Shown: positions 10,130-19,911, counted from the stretch's first letter. The stretch is DNA of 64,000 nt from Sycon ciliatum (GCF_964019385.1 NC_088655.1:7939833-8003832); one strand, 5' to 3'. Numbers and translations: made by a program. Notes: generated by a model from the sequence alone, not told the origin.

Positions 10130-10302
10130 AGGGAGTGGTGCTTTCTTGCAGGTTTGCTGAGTCGAAGGTTCGATGGACTTCTCGTGTGCTCTGGATGGCA
10201 GTCGTGAGTCAGTCAAGTGTCAAGTAAAGTCGGCGGAATAGCGCGAGCTCCGGTGTGGGGAGCAAACCTTTCTTACAAATCATCGCCGAAGTCGCAACCA
10301 CT

Positions 10303-10316
10303 ACTTCGAGTTTTGT
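10303..10316 (+). repeat. right flanking direct repeat of ribozyme array
   Basis: Second copy of ACTTCGAGTTTTGT, directly after the truncated last unit. Together with 8672-8685 it marks the empty site into which the array inserted. Confidence 0.7.
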
Positions 10317-10345
10317 GTTTCAAAAAACACTCATCAGACGATAAA
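10303..10345 (-). ncRNA. hammerhead-like relic in Penelope-like 3' repeat
   Basis: On the minus strand CTGATGA (10331-10337) is followed by GTGTT/AACAC around a TTTTGA loop, then AAAA where GAAA is required, then ACT/AGT around CGA. If the array at 8686-10302 is removed, helix I can be completed by sequence left of 8672. A TATATAA lies just upstream (minus strand). The G-to-A change in the core should abolish cleavage. It is probably the hammerhead of the Penelope-like element that hosts the array. Confidence 0.45.
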
Positions 10346-10639
10346 ACATAATAATGCTATTCGCTAGTTATATAGGGTAATTGTAATGTAGGCTAAGGCA
10401 GTGCTGCAACCACGAAGCTTGAGGAGATAACATCAGCGCTGGAATACACTCTGCGTAATATGAATGCAAGTGTCATGGCTGAGGTATATTGCTATAAGCA
10501 AGATGGGAGATACATGTAGAACCGATGCAGGAATGAAGTAGGTTTCAGTGGTAGTTGTGTCACGCCAACGAGCTGGGTAGTATGTGTTACATTGCAGATA
10601 CCAGTGTGGCTAATGGCGCAATATGTGGTTTGGTGTGAG

Positions 10640-10892
10640 TGTGAAAGAGTGAGTGTGCACATGTGTGTGCATGAGAGAGATAGATAGAGTGTGTGTGTGT
10701 GTTTGTGTGTGCGTGCATGCGTGCGTGTGCGTGCGCATGCGTGTGTGAGTGCGTGAGTGTGTGTGTGTGTGGCGGTCAATTCATCAGCCTTGCAAGCTGT
10801 TGGATGGTGTAATCCCAGCACAAGTTGCTATGTCTAAAAAACATAGCTGTTCGCTATCATCGCTCCCGCGATGGGCATGTCTAAGGTCTGAG

Positions 10893-10924
<32 letters not shown>

Positions 10925-10935
10925 GTGTGTGTGAA
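10640..10935. repeat. GT microsatellites around an inverted dispersed module
   Basis: GT-rich tracts at about 10686-10770 and 10893-10933 enclose a reverse-complement copy of the module seen at 5511-5640 (TTGCAAGCTGTTGGATGGTGTAATC). It separates the Penelope endonuclease relic from its 3' repeat, so it is a later insertion or expansion. Confidence 0.8.
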
Positions 10936-10951
10936 AACACTGCATATCTCA

Positions 10952-11335
10952 TCACGTGACCCCAGTGTAGTTTGCGAGCGAGAATTTGTTGGAATGTCTA
11001 CACTTCGAGATGAGCTCGCTTCTCTTGTTGAGGCATGTTTCTCTATCCGCGATTATGATCGGAACTTCTCCGAGAGGCAAAGCTGGCACCTCTTCTTGAT
11101 GTTGCTGTAGGCTTGTGCTTGTTCTGAAATACTCCACTGGATCGAGTAGTCTTCCTGTCTCTCCGTCAATTTCCAGGCATACTTGGATAGTTCGGTGCTC
11201 TTCCGTCTCTGCTCGTGGTTGAATGTGTCCTTGTGGTTTCCGTACCGGGTCTTGAACGTTGGCTCTGTCGCTCCGAAGTACACACGCGCTGGGTTAACAT
11301 TACTGCGTGTCACTTCGGCTTTGTAGACCAGCTGC
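10952..11335 (-). pseudogene. Penelope-like element, GIY-YIG endonuclease relic
   Basis: On the minus strand the frame from about 11335 reads VYFGATEPTFKTRYGNHKDTF, then STELSKYAWKL, a W, and CQLCLSEKF. A frame change near 11055 leads to IADRETCLNKRSELISKCRH to the stop at 10952. This is the C-terminal GIY-YIG nuclease module of Penelope-like retroelements: VYFG stands for the second YIG strand, R in FKTRY is the catalytic arginine, and the conserved RETCLNKRSELISKCRH tail is diagnostic. The enzyme would nick DNA during integration. The reverse transcriptase part is not recognisable upstream (11340-11551), and the frameshift makes the copy non-functional. Its 3' repeat, at about 10330 and further left, hosts the hammerhead array. 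Confidence 0.8.
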
Positions 11336-11792
11336 AAAACGAAGTGTATTGTTGACTCTGACAAGGAAAAGTAGCGGTGATAAATTGTCACTCCAAACGA
11401 CAAGCTTCTCCTTGGCCCACCAAATTTTTCGGTGCGACATTTGATGCAAAAAGTGACTGTTTGGCATGTTGTTTTTGAACTTCACGGCAAAAGGAATGAT
11501 GAAATCACATGCTTCATGATGTAGAATAATGATTTCCGGTTCACGACACAATACACATGATCATGATCGTTCCTGATGTGCTATTCGAAACGGACCATAA
11601 TGGAGGAGATAAGACGCATCATATTTCCTGCATGCTCTGCTCAGAACACGTAGACACTATCGTTACAGCGCTAGCAGTATTGCATTGGCAAGACCTCTTT
11701 GAGATATGTCCTCTTGCAGTAAGAACAAGTACGCATATTTCACATTAGCATCCCCCCACCTCACAACAGAGCAACCGAGTTTTGCATTAAGC

Positions 11793-12272
11793 TGGGAGTG
11801 CCGATTCGAGCAACTGGTATAATGGCTCACAGCTGAGCCAGCAAATGACTCCGCTTGGAGCAGGAGAATGACTCCGCATGGAGCCGGCAAATGACTCTGC
11901 ATGGAGCCGGCGAATGACTCCGCATGGAGCCGGCAAATGATTCCACATGGAGCCGGCAAATGACTCCGCATGGAGCAGGCGAATGACTCCGCATGGAGCC
12001 GGCAAATGACTCCGTATGGAGCCGGCGAATGACTCCGCATGGAGCCGGCAATTGACTCCGCATGGAGCCAGCAAATGACTCCGCATGGAGCCGCCGAATT
12101 ACTCCACATGAAGCTGCCAATTACTCTGCATGGAGCCGCCGGATGACTCCGCATGGAGCCGCCAATGCCTCCGCATGGAGCCGCCAATGACTCTGAATAG
12201 AGCCGCCAAATGCTAGACATATAGAGATGCATAACCAGTTGAGAGCATATATTCCATAAATCGGCACTCCCA
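11793..12272. mobile_element. MITE-like element with TIRs and internal minisatellite
   Basis: TGGGAGTGCCGATT at 11793-11806 is repeated inverted at 12259-12272 (AATCGGCACTCCCA). A second shared block, CAACTGGT, follows at unequal distance on each side. The 480-bp interior is mostly a 24-bp tandem repeat. No transposase is encoded; the long minus-strand frames are translations of the repeat. Probably a non-autonomous DNA transposon. Confidence 0.65.
11838..12212. repeat. 24-bp minisatellite, about 15 copies
   Basis: Unit close to ATGACTCCGCATGGAGCCGGCAA without spacers. Variation is graded: GGCAA and GGCGA types alternate in the middle and CCGCC types occupy the right end. Because 24 is divisible by three, all three minus-strand frames stay open, giving false proteins. 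Confidence 0.85.
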
Positions 12273-13059
12273 GAGCGGATCACAAAGTGCAGCTACCTGT
12301 GAAATTTGTAAGCAGTGCAAGCTCGGTAACGATTGACTAACAGGAACTCGATATCATGGGCTGAGGCCATTGCCACAGCCACCCATGCTTTGGCTGCTGG
12401 TGGCCTCTGAATGTTACTCGGGCAGACATGGCTTTCCACCTTCCCGCCTCTCTGAATATCGAGTCTGGCAGCTGATTCGAAGCGAGTGGCCGGTGCATAA
12501 CGCCAGGCCATAGCCACAGCTGATGAGCAAGATTTTTGCAGTTGCTGTAAAGCCGATCGATTGGCATCTACAGCTGGTGCCGCTAGCTTTCCCAGTTGCT
12601 GCCACAATTGCAAACCACTCTTTGCGATTGGCTGGTCTGCTTGATTGACTGTCCATTGCCCTATCCCCGGTCGCAATTGTTTGCGCACCAGCCAGGTGCA
12701 CCACTTGCATAGTGAATAGCAGCTAGTCGGGGGACGGCGTCCACTTAGGGTGTAGGAAGAAGGACCGGCCGTTCTACTATTCCAGGAGCTCAGGCCATCA
12801 GCGAAGGTATTTGTGGCACTCTTCGGAGAGCTTGATCAGGTAACACGGCTGCCGGTACCAGTTGGCAAGTGACCACAATCTGCAACGTGCGTCCTGGGAC
12901 TATCACTCTTGTAGCAAACGAGAGCTTTCCCAGAAAAGATAGTCGAGTTGACATTGGGTAGTTGAAGCTGTCTTGAGAGTGGCCCGTAGCAGGTCGTGAA
13001 GCTTGGCAAGTTCGTCCATCGGCAGACTGATGTGAGCGCGCGGGTGTACCGGATGACGC
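12273..13059. other. no feature recognised
   Basis: The stretch contains short frames on the minus strand (for example 12293-12710) that overlap in several phases and have no recognisable motif. I see nothing supportable here. Confidence 0.4.
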
Positions 13060-13580
13060 CGATAAACGTCAGGACGTGGGCTGGACCCTCCACTTTTGCT
13101 GACGCCAGAGAAACACCGAGGTATGTAAACGCACCGCGCCGAGTAGCGAGTTGCTGGCGAGCTAACACAGGTCCAGAGCATACATCAAGGAAGCACTTTT
13201 GCTGACGCCAGAGAAACACCGAGGTATTTAAACGCACGGCGCCGAGTAGCGAGTTGCTGGCAAGCTAACACAGGTCCAGAGCATACATCAAGGAAGCACT
13301 TTTGCTGACGCCAGAGAAACACCGAGGTATTTAAACGCACGGCGCCGAGTAGCGAGTTGCTGGCGAGCTAACACAAGTCCAGAGCATGCATGGAGACAGA
13401 AACGTTAGTCGAGGTATTTCCCGTAATGGGAAGATGCCAATAACGTCAGGACTTGAGCTGGACCCTCCACTTTTGCTGGGGCCAGAGAAACACCGAGGTA
13501 TGTAAATGCTCGGAGCAGAATAGCGAGTTGCTGGCGAGGTAACACAAGTCCAGAGCATGCATTGAGGAAGTAACGTTAAT
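13060..13580. repeat. 103-bp tandem repeats with a larger repeat
   Basis: The start CACTTTTGCTGACGCCAGAG recurs at 13091, 13194 and 13297 (period 103), and a fourth diverged copy starts at 13468. The fourth is preceded, like the first, by a GTCAGGAC...GAGCTGGACCCTCC-type block, so the repeat also has a higher-order form. No coding function is apparent. Confidence 0.8.
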
Positions 13581-14499
13581 TGAGGTATTCCCCGCAATGC
13601 AACAGGCGTGGGAGTGCGAACTGCCCGCACACAATCCATTCACTGGCAGATGCGACAGAGTTCCATATAGCTGGCCTGGAGCGTAGTACAGTCTGAAGGG
13701 CAGGAGGCTCTCATAACAGTATTGATCCTGCCAGCGGTTCACCAAGGGCCACTTCTCCGGGCAGACGGGAATTCGGCAGAATGCACTTTTAACACTGAGC
13801 TTAGCAAGATACAGCGGGGCGAGCAATTGTCGAATCATGTTTGCAGCATTGTCATCTTGACATTGTGGAGAGATACGGTCTGCTGAAATGTAATCGTTGA
13901 CACTTCGACCCTCCAGGCTTTACAAAGGGTGTGTCGTGTGTAACTTCCCGTTCCTCTAGGAACCGCATCTAGGCCGGAACAGCACAGAGACGAGAAAGGG
14001 GGTGAAGAACACGGGCCAGCTGTTTCAAGCCTGCTGCAAGAAACGGATCGTTGCGCAGAAATATAATCTGGGTTAGCATGTGACCGTGTTAAATTCAATG
14101 GATCCCAGTTAGTTGAGTGGTTGCCGATGAAACCTACCACAACCCCACAATTACGACCATGTGCAACATACCTCCGGAGCATAGGATCAGGATATGAGTC
14201 CAGTAATTTTGAGAAGTGAGAAACTGAGTGCTTACACAGTTACTGATAAGGCCTTACACTTTGCCCTGGGGTGCTCCTGTCGGCACTGGAGGTAGCACTG
14301 CCTGAGCTGACACGTGCAAGCGCCGTACTCGTGTAGCGGCATACGATTGCGGTACGTGATGCGGATCTGTACTGCTGAGTAGGACGAAAGGCGCACGGAA
14401 ACGCTGGCGGGTGCACTGAGCTGCACTGCTGGCAGGCGGGTCATGCTGTTCCAGTACACCGCGAGGCGCAGTTGCCACAAGTTGATATTGATAACCTGG
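13581..14499. other. no feature recognised
   Basis: GC-moderate sequence with only unsupported short frames. No repeats or splice-bounded frames were recognised. Confidence 0.4.
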
Positions 14500-14504
14500 C
14501 TTTG

Positions 14505-14640
14505 GAGGTTTTATTTTTATTTTTATTTTCCATTGCTATCAGGTTCGGCTTAATTCCCTCTGTGCGGCGCTGATGAGTCAACAAAGGACGAAACAGTTGT
14601 CCGCAGATTGAGTATTGATAACGTCCAGTTTCTAGGTGGC
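14505..14640 (+). mobile_element. short interspersed element carrying a second hammerhead family
   Basis: The block TTTTCCATTGCTATCAGGTTC to CCGCAGATTGAGTATTG is shared, on the opposite strand, with 30940-31045. Both copies have the hammerhead in the same place and a T-rich start. A further decayed copy on the minus strand is at 56489-56534. Confidence 0.65.
14561..14606 (+). ncRNA. hammerhead ribozyme candidate, family B copy 1
   Basis: CTGATGA at 14570-14576, helix II GTC/GAC (14577-14579 with 14587-14589), GAAA at 14590-14593, helix III ACA/TGT with a two-base loop (14593-14600), cleavage base C14601 in GTC. Helix I is weak: GCG pairs with CGC, then one mismatch. The core is intact, but helix I is poorer than in the copy at 30953-30996. 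Confidence 0.6.
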
Positions 14641-14858
14641 AAGAACTGGCGATTGGCCGCGACGATCGTGGCCAACTACGTCCACAGGCACTCGTGAAAC
14701 GCGGTGAGGAAAAGTGGAACACAGACCATTCATGAACACTGTCCTGGTCTCAACTCAAGTGCTACCGTCATGCAGCCTACGAAGCACAGTTCTGGGTTCG
14801 GATTCAAATAAAATTAATGCTAGTGCGCCAGAAGAGCAACATATGAGGGGCTGCGGAG

Positions 14859-15560
14859 TTGGAACGTCGCCTGAGCTGGACTGACTGCAACTGTATCGGG
14901 CAGCAGGAAATCGAAGTCCACGACTCGCCTCTCTGGACACGGTCGAGAAGGGCCCATTTAGGACAGTCAGGTTCACCTGCTGTTGGTGCTGCATGCGCAT
15001 ATGGCGGTCGTCACTGCACCGGGCTCCCAGTAGGGTCCGGCCTGCTAGCGGCGAGCGGCGATACGGATCCAAGTAGAGCGAGGAGAAGCTGGGTGGCGTT
15101 GGTGACGGCAGTGGACAACTACCGTTGTTACTTCCAACAGTAAATCAAAGTCCACAAACTCGCTTCTCTGGATACGAATTACGATCGTCAGGCTAGCGCC
15201 TGCTGTTGCAGTGGTGGTGCTGCGTGGCGGCCGTCGCTGCGTTCGCAGTAGGCGGGCGGCGGAGCCAGGTAGAGCGAGGCGATCCGGAGAGGCTGGACGC
15301 CGGTTGGTGACGACGACATTGTTTCAAGGCACAAACAAGGGTCGCTGAGATTGCGTGGAGGTACTTCATTTCAGGAAACCTGATGATGGCGCAAGCCAAA
15401 AGTCCACAGTCGACGTTCCACTGTAGACGACAACATTGTTTCAGGCACCAACAGGCGTCATTGAAGTCTGAATTTGAAACGTAGAGATACGACAATGCAA
15501 GCTTGAAAGTCTAACGAAAGGAAATTGTTTTGGGAACACCTGTTCCGCAAGTTGCACGCT
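14859..15560. repeat. diverged tandem repeat block
   Basis: Segments beginning CTCGCCTCTCTGGA (about 14926) and CTCGCTTCTCTGGA (about 15160) are followed by related GC-rich text with GTAGAGCGAGG. GACATTGTTTCAAGGCAC (about 15315) and ACATTGTTTCAGGCAC (about 15433) form another pair. Copies are old. No gene is supported between 14640 and 16931. Confidence 0.5.
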
Positions 15561-16931
15561 CAAAAGTCCAAACAGCAATGACATGAAAGAGACATTGTAC
15601 AGGATTTTGAAGGCGCGTGCCCACGTGACTGGCGCATGCGTGCAGGTTGGGCCAGCTCGCTGGGCTGGCTGCTAACTCGCGTTAGCATGCTAACGTCACA
15701 CACCTCGAACATGGTACAACAGGAACCTTGGCTAGTTTACATGCTGGTGCTTGATGTAGATCTGCAACAGCAAGGAATGCACCGTCGAGCATGCCATGAA
15801 GGTCGCTTGGAGTTGACCAGCACAGGCTACACTGGTTCCACATGGTATGTGCCGTGCCCACATCATAGATTTCTTACGTCATGAAAAACGCGATTTGAAC
15901 CCTACTCACCCTAGTCTCTGTGCTGCATGTTGAGGGAAAGTCCCGGTTGGAAGGCCTACAACGCGACCAGCGTGCTCTTAAGCCGGGCATCAAAATGCAC
16001 GTGATCCAATCTAAATATAAACAGGCGATCCTTGTAAGTGCACGTACACTTGATCAAGGTGACTCAGAATAACTGATGAACCGTGATCTACCAGACCTTG
16101 CATTCTGGCGTCATGGACCACAGGATTTGAACAGTCGATCTACACCCCAAAGGAAACTTACCTGGAAAATTTGAGCGAAATTGGATAGATCAACTTGCTC
16201 AAATTTTCTGGTTTTCTCAGATATGCTCTCTTTTAATAAAATAACTATTATTGCTGGAGTGAGCGATTCAGTATCAGCTCGAACGTCACTGCCCGTATCT
16301 CATGTTTGCCGTTATCTCAGGACAGCTCGTCTACCATGTATTATAACACTGAAGACGTTTTTTTGGCACATATTACACGTATTCAGGATAAAATTGTCTT
16401 GATGAAAATGAGTGAATTACACAGGTGGGCAGTGATAAACTGACACTAGTGTACACGAAAAATAATTCAAACCCCAAATTGGAAGCAGTTTTGCCATAGG
16501 AACTCAAGCTAAAGGTGCCCGGTAGAGAGGCGTGCCAGTATCTGAGGCGTCCGGATAAGAGACATTTGAGTGTACTCATTGATATTAATATTTGCAACTA
16601 TTGCATCCTTTCCGCAGTCTTAGTAAACTGCATTACAGCCATTCATAAATTATTCCACTCATACCAAACACCCACACAGGGACGTTTCCGCTGCGAATGT
16701 CACTTTTGGGTCACTAAATGTTTGGGCATAACCCATCATTAGTTTGAACCAGTAACCTGATACTGAGCCAACCCTGAATGTTTTGGCGAATCAAAAGCGG
16801 TGTTTGCAGCAGGGAGACAATGTGTGAGTGTCTGGAGGGAATAGAGTGATATTGTTACCTCATTGGTTACCCAATTTTTCGAATGGGAAATTCACTTTGA
16901 TGTATTTTCTTTTCTTCTAAGTTGCGCTTAC
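15561..16931. other. no feature recognised
   Basis: Presumed intron of the minus-strand ankyrin-Roc gene. Short frames show no motifs or splice borders. Confidence 0.4.
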
Positions 16932-17054
16932 CTTCTCCTGCTTCTCTGGATACTTGCTCTCAAGATGGCGGATAATTGCCCGTAGTCTAGCCGCAGGCTC
17001 AGCGTAATCGCTGTCACCACTTGCTACTGCAGAGTCCAGGCATGTACTGTTGTC
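16932..17054 (-). CDS. exon: linker between ankyrin repeats and Roc domain
   Basis: A 123-bp exon (41 codons) with acceptor TTCTACCAG and donor GTAAGC on the minus strand and no stop. It reads DNSTCLDSAVASGDSDYAEP followed by a basic helix ending KYPEKQEK. Both borders fall between codons, so it fits between the 99-bp ankyrin exon at 18064 and the 69-bp exon at 8062. The content (low-complexity acidic stretch, then an amphipathic helix) suits the linker after an ankyrin array. Assignment rests on splice signals, phase and order. Confidence 0.6.
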
Positions 17055-18063
17055 CTGGTAGAATGAACAATGGTAAATCAACAAGAAAGTAAAACAGACC
17101 TCTTGATAAACATTGTAGATAGCTCTGTGAACCAGAACAGCAGTTGATTTTGAATACTTTGCAGATTCAAGAAACTAATGACTAATGCTCATTCTGAGAA
17201 TTATCACAACTCCCATTAGCACATTATAATAGTGGAGCCAAACTATGTCTTGTGATCAGAAAATTGTACAATTTTTTTAAAATGCATACTTCAAGTATGG
17301 TACTGGTCAGAGAAAATTATGTAATTCATCATTGGTTGATTCGCGTTGTTGAGTTGTAATTAGACCAGTTTGTACAATGGTCTTACCAATCTTCTTATTA
17401 TCCTGTTATCTTTGTTCCCGAGGGACATACCTCGTGCACATCTTTGTTGCGTTTTTTTCCCCTCATTGGACCTTTCTGCACGTGAGCCTTCCAAGTTATT
17501 TGAGAAGGTTGGTGTTTTTAACTTCGTAGATTCATTGGAGCTAGGTGTCAAGTCGTTCAATGTCCCAGTACCCCTGGCAGATTTGTGCCTTGTTGTCGCA
17601 CTATCTGACTATGTATTATCTCGTTGCGTTGTTGGGGTCTTTGTCAAAACTCGTAATGTGTTGGTCCTTCCTCTTTTACATGAATATTATTTGTTCATCA
17701 CCCAAGGTTAAAATCGAATCACTGTTATCAACACATTGTCTCACATACAACTGCCTTCCTAACTTTGCACAATACTCACCATGTATCTATCTCACACATC
17801 GCAAGCATTATCGTTCTTATCCAATACTTCTTATTGGCGTATTGACACATTCATTTTCTCTTTTCTAAATACATAAAACCTTAGGTTGTTTCCCATTTTC
17901 CTTTAGCCACGACACTTCACTCATGATTGTGACAAGAAAAAGTTCTGGAGTTAAAACTTCTTTGGTTGCAATGTTTGTGATATGAATGCGCACTTGATTC
18001 TATTCATCGGCATATTACGATTATTATCTCGACGCTGCCAATTTAACTAAAAGTGCGACTTAC
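17055..18063. other. intron, AT-rich, no feature recognised
   Basis: AT-rich sequence with plus-strand frames (17370-17868) that are hydrophobic by composition only. Read as intron. Confidence 0.45.
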
Positions 18064-18162
18064 CTCTCTCAAGGCAAAAAGATCTGAACCCTTTTGAAGC
18101 AGAAATTCTATAACCTCCGGCGTGCCAAAGCTACAGGTTACGTGCAATGGAGTTTCTTGATG
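18064..18162 (-). CDS. exon: ankyrin repeat (ankyrin-Roc protein)
   Basis: An exon of exactly 99 bp, with acceptor CTACTCCAG and donor GTAAGT on the minus strand. It encodes one 33-residue ankyrin repeat: HQETPLHVTCSFGTPEVIEF, then LLQKGSDLFALRE. The TPLH tetrapeptide starts the first helix and the LLQKG motif ends the second. Exons of 99 bp, one repeat each and phase 0, are common in ankyrin genes. The exon order places it upstream of the linker and Roc exons of the same strand. Confidence 0.78.
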
Positions 18163-19036
18163 CTGGAGTAGGGAGAGGTGAGAATATTGAAGATAATTTG
18201 TATTTGGGGAAACATTAAGGGGAGGGACACAGAGACAAACGACAACATGATTGATCACGGCAAGAAAGAGAGAGAAAGGGAGAATGAGAGTGAGCAAGTG
18301 AGAGAGCTACAATGTAGATAAAAGGCCTGAGTGCCTATGACCAATACAGGTGCACAAGCAGCTGCTATACAGGAACTCGTCAAGCTTTGTGTACTGGGTG
18401 CAGACCAGGAAGAGAAAGGATTTACTAAGAAACAGTATACAGAAGATGGGGACCTAAAAGTTTGTTCAGGTTCTGAACAGAGTACTACTACTAGTAATCA
18501 GGAAATGTCATGCGTCATAAGAGACCATGTCTGAGAATACCAAAGTATGTGTGCAAGCCGATCTGTCCTTTCATTTTGCTCACAATCCCGGAGGTAGGTT
18601 CCCTTTGGGGTGTATATCGACCGTCCTAAGCCCTTGAAAAAGTTTCTTAAGGTAGAACCTCAACACAATGCCAAGGAACATAATTACCCCCCCCCCCCCC
18701 CGAATAAGATGTCGGGATAATCCCTTCGGGAGCCCTTCCGGCTTCACCATAGCAGTGTGGTACTGCCGTTTGGTGACTCAGTATTTACGAAGGTTCGCGT
18801 TCTTGCAATCGAGTCGCTTCGGGCCAGGAGGAGGATACGCAAAGCGATAAAAATTCAGGACATGGGCCCGAGAATAAACGACAACGCAGGATTGAACCTC
18901 CTGTAAAGGCATTCCTGGTACAAATTACTGGCCCAGTACTTGCTTCCCCCGGATAGTGAACTCTTTTTCTACTTCCATACACTGCTGTTGCCAGCACCTG
19001 CAATTATGTGCACATGTACATATTCACATGTACATA
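18163..19036. other. no gene; poly-C run
   Basis: Contains a run of C at about 18689-18703 and otherwise unremarkable sequence. Confidence 0.4.
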
Positions 19037-19273
19037 TTTATAACAAGTAAAAAGGACCAAGAAACTTCAAGTTACACTATAATGTCCACTAACACAATCA
19101 GTTACTAAACAATCAGCTCATGCGATAACATTGCTAGCCAGTTAGTTGTAGAACGTCAGTACCGGTCAGTGTCGTGCAATGTTATCGCATGAGCTAATTG
19201 TTTAGTAACTGGTGGTTTTAGTGGACATTATAGTGTAGCTTGTAGTTTCTTGGTCCTTTTTGCTTTGTATAAA
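19037..19273. mobile_element. fold-back MITE
   Basis: Two arms of about 90 bp are near-perfect reverse complements: the left arm from AACAAGTAAAAAGGACC to GCGATAACATTG (to about 19133) pairs with the right arm from CAATGTTATCGC (about 19177) to GGTCCTTTTTGC. A spacer of about 45 bp separates them. The whole can form one long hairpin. There is no coding capacity. The arms differ at only a few positions. Confidence 0.75.
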
Positions 19274-19437
19274 ATAATCCTTGGCACTACAATAATTGTC
19301 ACGTATCATGCTATTGCTGTACCAGTTTTGTGTTTGTTTCTGATGTTTCCTCAATCTCTTTTTCACTCTCTTCATAGTTCATGCATGTATGAATATTATC
19401 TCTCGACAGCACTGTTCATTATCAAACCTTTCCCAAT

Positions 19438-19443
19438 AGTGCC
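19438..19443 (+). repeat. left flank repeat of BEL/Pao element 1
   Basis: AGTGCC precedes the 5' LTR and recurs at 30398-30403, two bases after the 3' LTR end. It probably reflects the 5-bp target duplication of the first BEL/Pao insertion with a small offset. Confidence 0.4.
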
Positions 19444-19889
19444 TGTACAGTCTATATCCAGCTTACTGATAATGGTGCAGAGCCACTCCGTTTTATGTGT
19501 ATATCAGCACTGCTTGTTGTACTGTTGTGCATTATCATACTACTACGCATTCGTTCCTCATGTTGTATTCACGTCAGCTGACGTCTGATGCACGTAGTCG
19601 CGTACACTGCTTTCATTCCTCACGTTGTATTCACGTCTGATGCGCGTAGTCGCGTACACTGCTTTCACTTCTCATGTTGTATTCACGTCTGATGCGCGTA
19701 GTCGCGTACACTGCTTTCGCGCGATCTTTTGATTTGAAGGTTTTTGAATCTCCGTTTCTGCTTCGAGAGAAGCAGAACTTTCCTTTGTACTGGAAGATGA
19801 TTTCCAGCAGAGTCAGAGTTAAACATTATAATACAGTCTTCTAAAACAACGAGTCGTGTGCTATCCGGAGGCATATTCGAGTAAGAACA
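19444..19889 (+). repeat. 5' LTR of BEL/Pao element 1
   Basis: Starts TGTACAGTCTATATCC and ends AAGAACA, matching the 3' LTR at 29825-30395. Contains three copies of a 52-bp tandem unit (TGTTGTATTCACGTC at 19561, 19623, 19675), against six in the 3' LTR. A 40-bp segment near the right end is absent from the 3' LTR. The LTR would supply promoter and polyadenylation signals. Confidence 0.8.
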
Positions 19890-19891
19890 TT

Positions 19892-19911
19892 ACGGTCCTT
19901 CGAGCCGGATG
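19892..19911 (+). promoter_or_regulatory. primer-binding-site-like sequence, BEL/Pao 1
   Basis: GGTCCTTCGAGCCGGAT follows the LTR by a few bases and nearly matches the corresponding site of element 2 (39144-39161). The expected leading TGG has decayed to CGG. I do not assign the tRNA. Confidence 0.5.

Larger units (their letters stand above)
9050..10302 (+). mobile_element. retrozyme-like tandem array, 477-bp unit
   Basis: About 2.6 head-to-tail units with an exact 477-bp period, differing by only a few point changes. Each unit has a TATA-like ACTATATAAG, a hammerhead about 40 bp downstream, and a sequence with no conserved open frame. Short ORFs recur only because the unit repeats. Non-coding tandem units of a few hundred bases bearing type I hammerheads are the defining form of animal retrozymes: transcription through the array, self-cleavage and ligation would give circular RNAs of unit length, and Penelope-like reverse transcriptases are thought to mobilise them. 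Here a 477-nt monomer would be released between consecutive cleavage sites. The 14-bp direct repeat around the array and the near-identity of units suggest a fairly recent insertion. Activity is inferred, not shown. Confidence 0.8.

Noticed and set aside
9091..10227. Repeated 60-, 67-, 79- and 86-codon ORFs in the 477-bp units
   Set aside because: They overlap on both strands, include the hammerhead itself and have no protein features; they recur only because the DNA unit repeats.
11838..12212. CRISPR-like regular repeats
   Set aside because: Units are directly adjacent with no unique spacers, and the setting is a eukaryotic genome.
11663..12283. 206-codon minus-strand ORF with repeated SMRSH/APCGV units
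   Set aside because: It is a translation of the 24-bp minisatellite; all three frames are open because the unit is a multiple of three.
15366..15400. Hammerhead-like CTGATGA with TGGC/GCCA stem
   Set aside because: The GAAA core is AAAA and there is no helix III or cleavage triplet; probably chance.
16072..16110. Other CTGATGA occurrences (also 33650, 53110, 12520)
   Set aside because: No GAAA at a suitable distance and no pairing helices.
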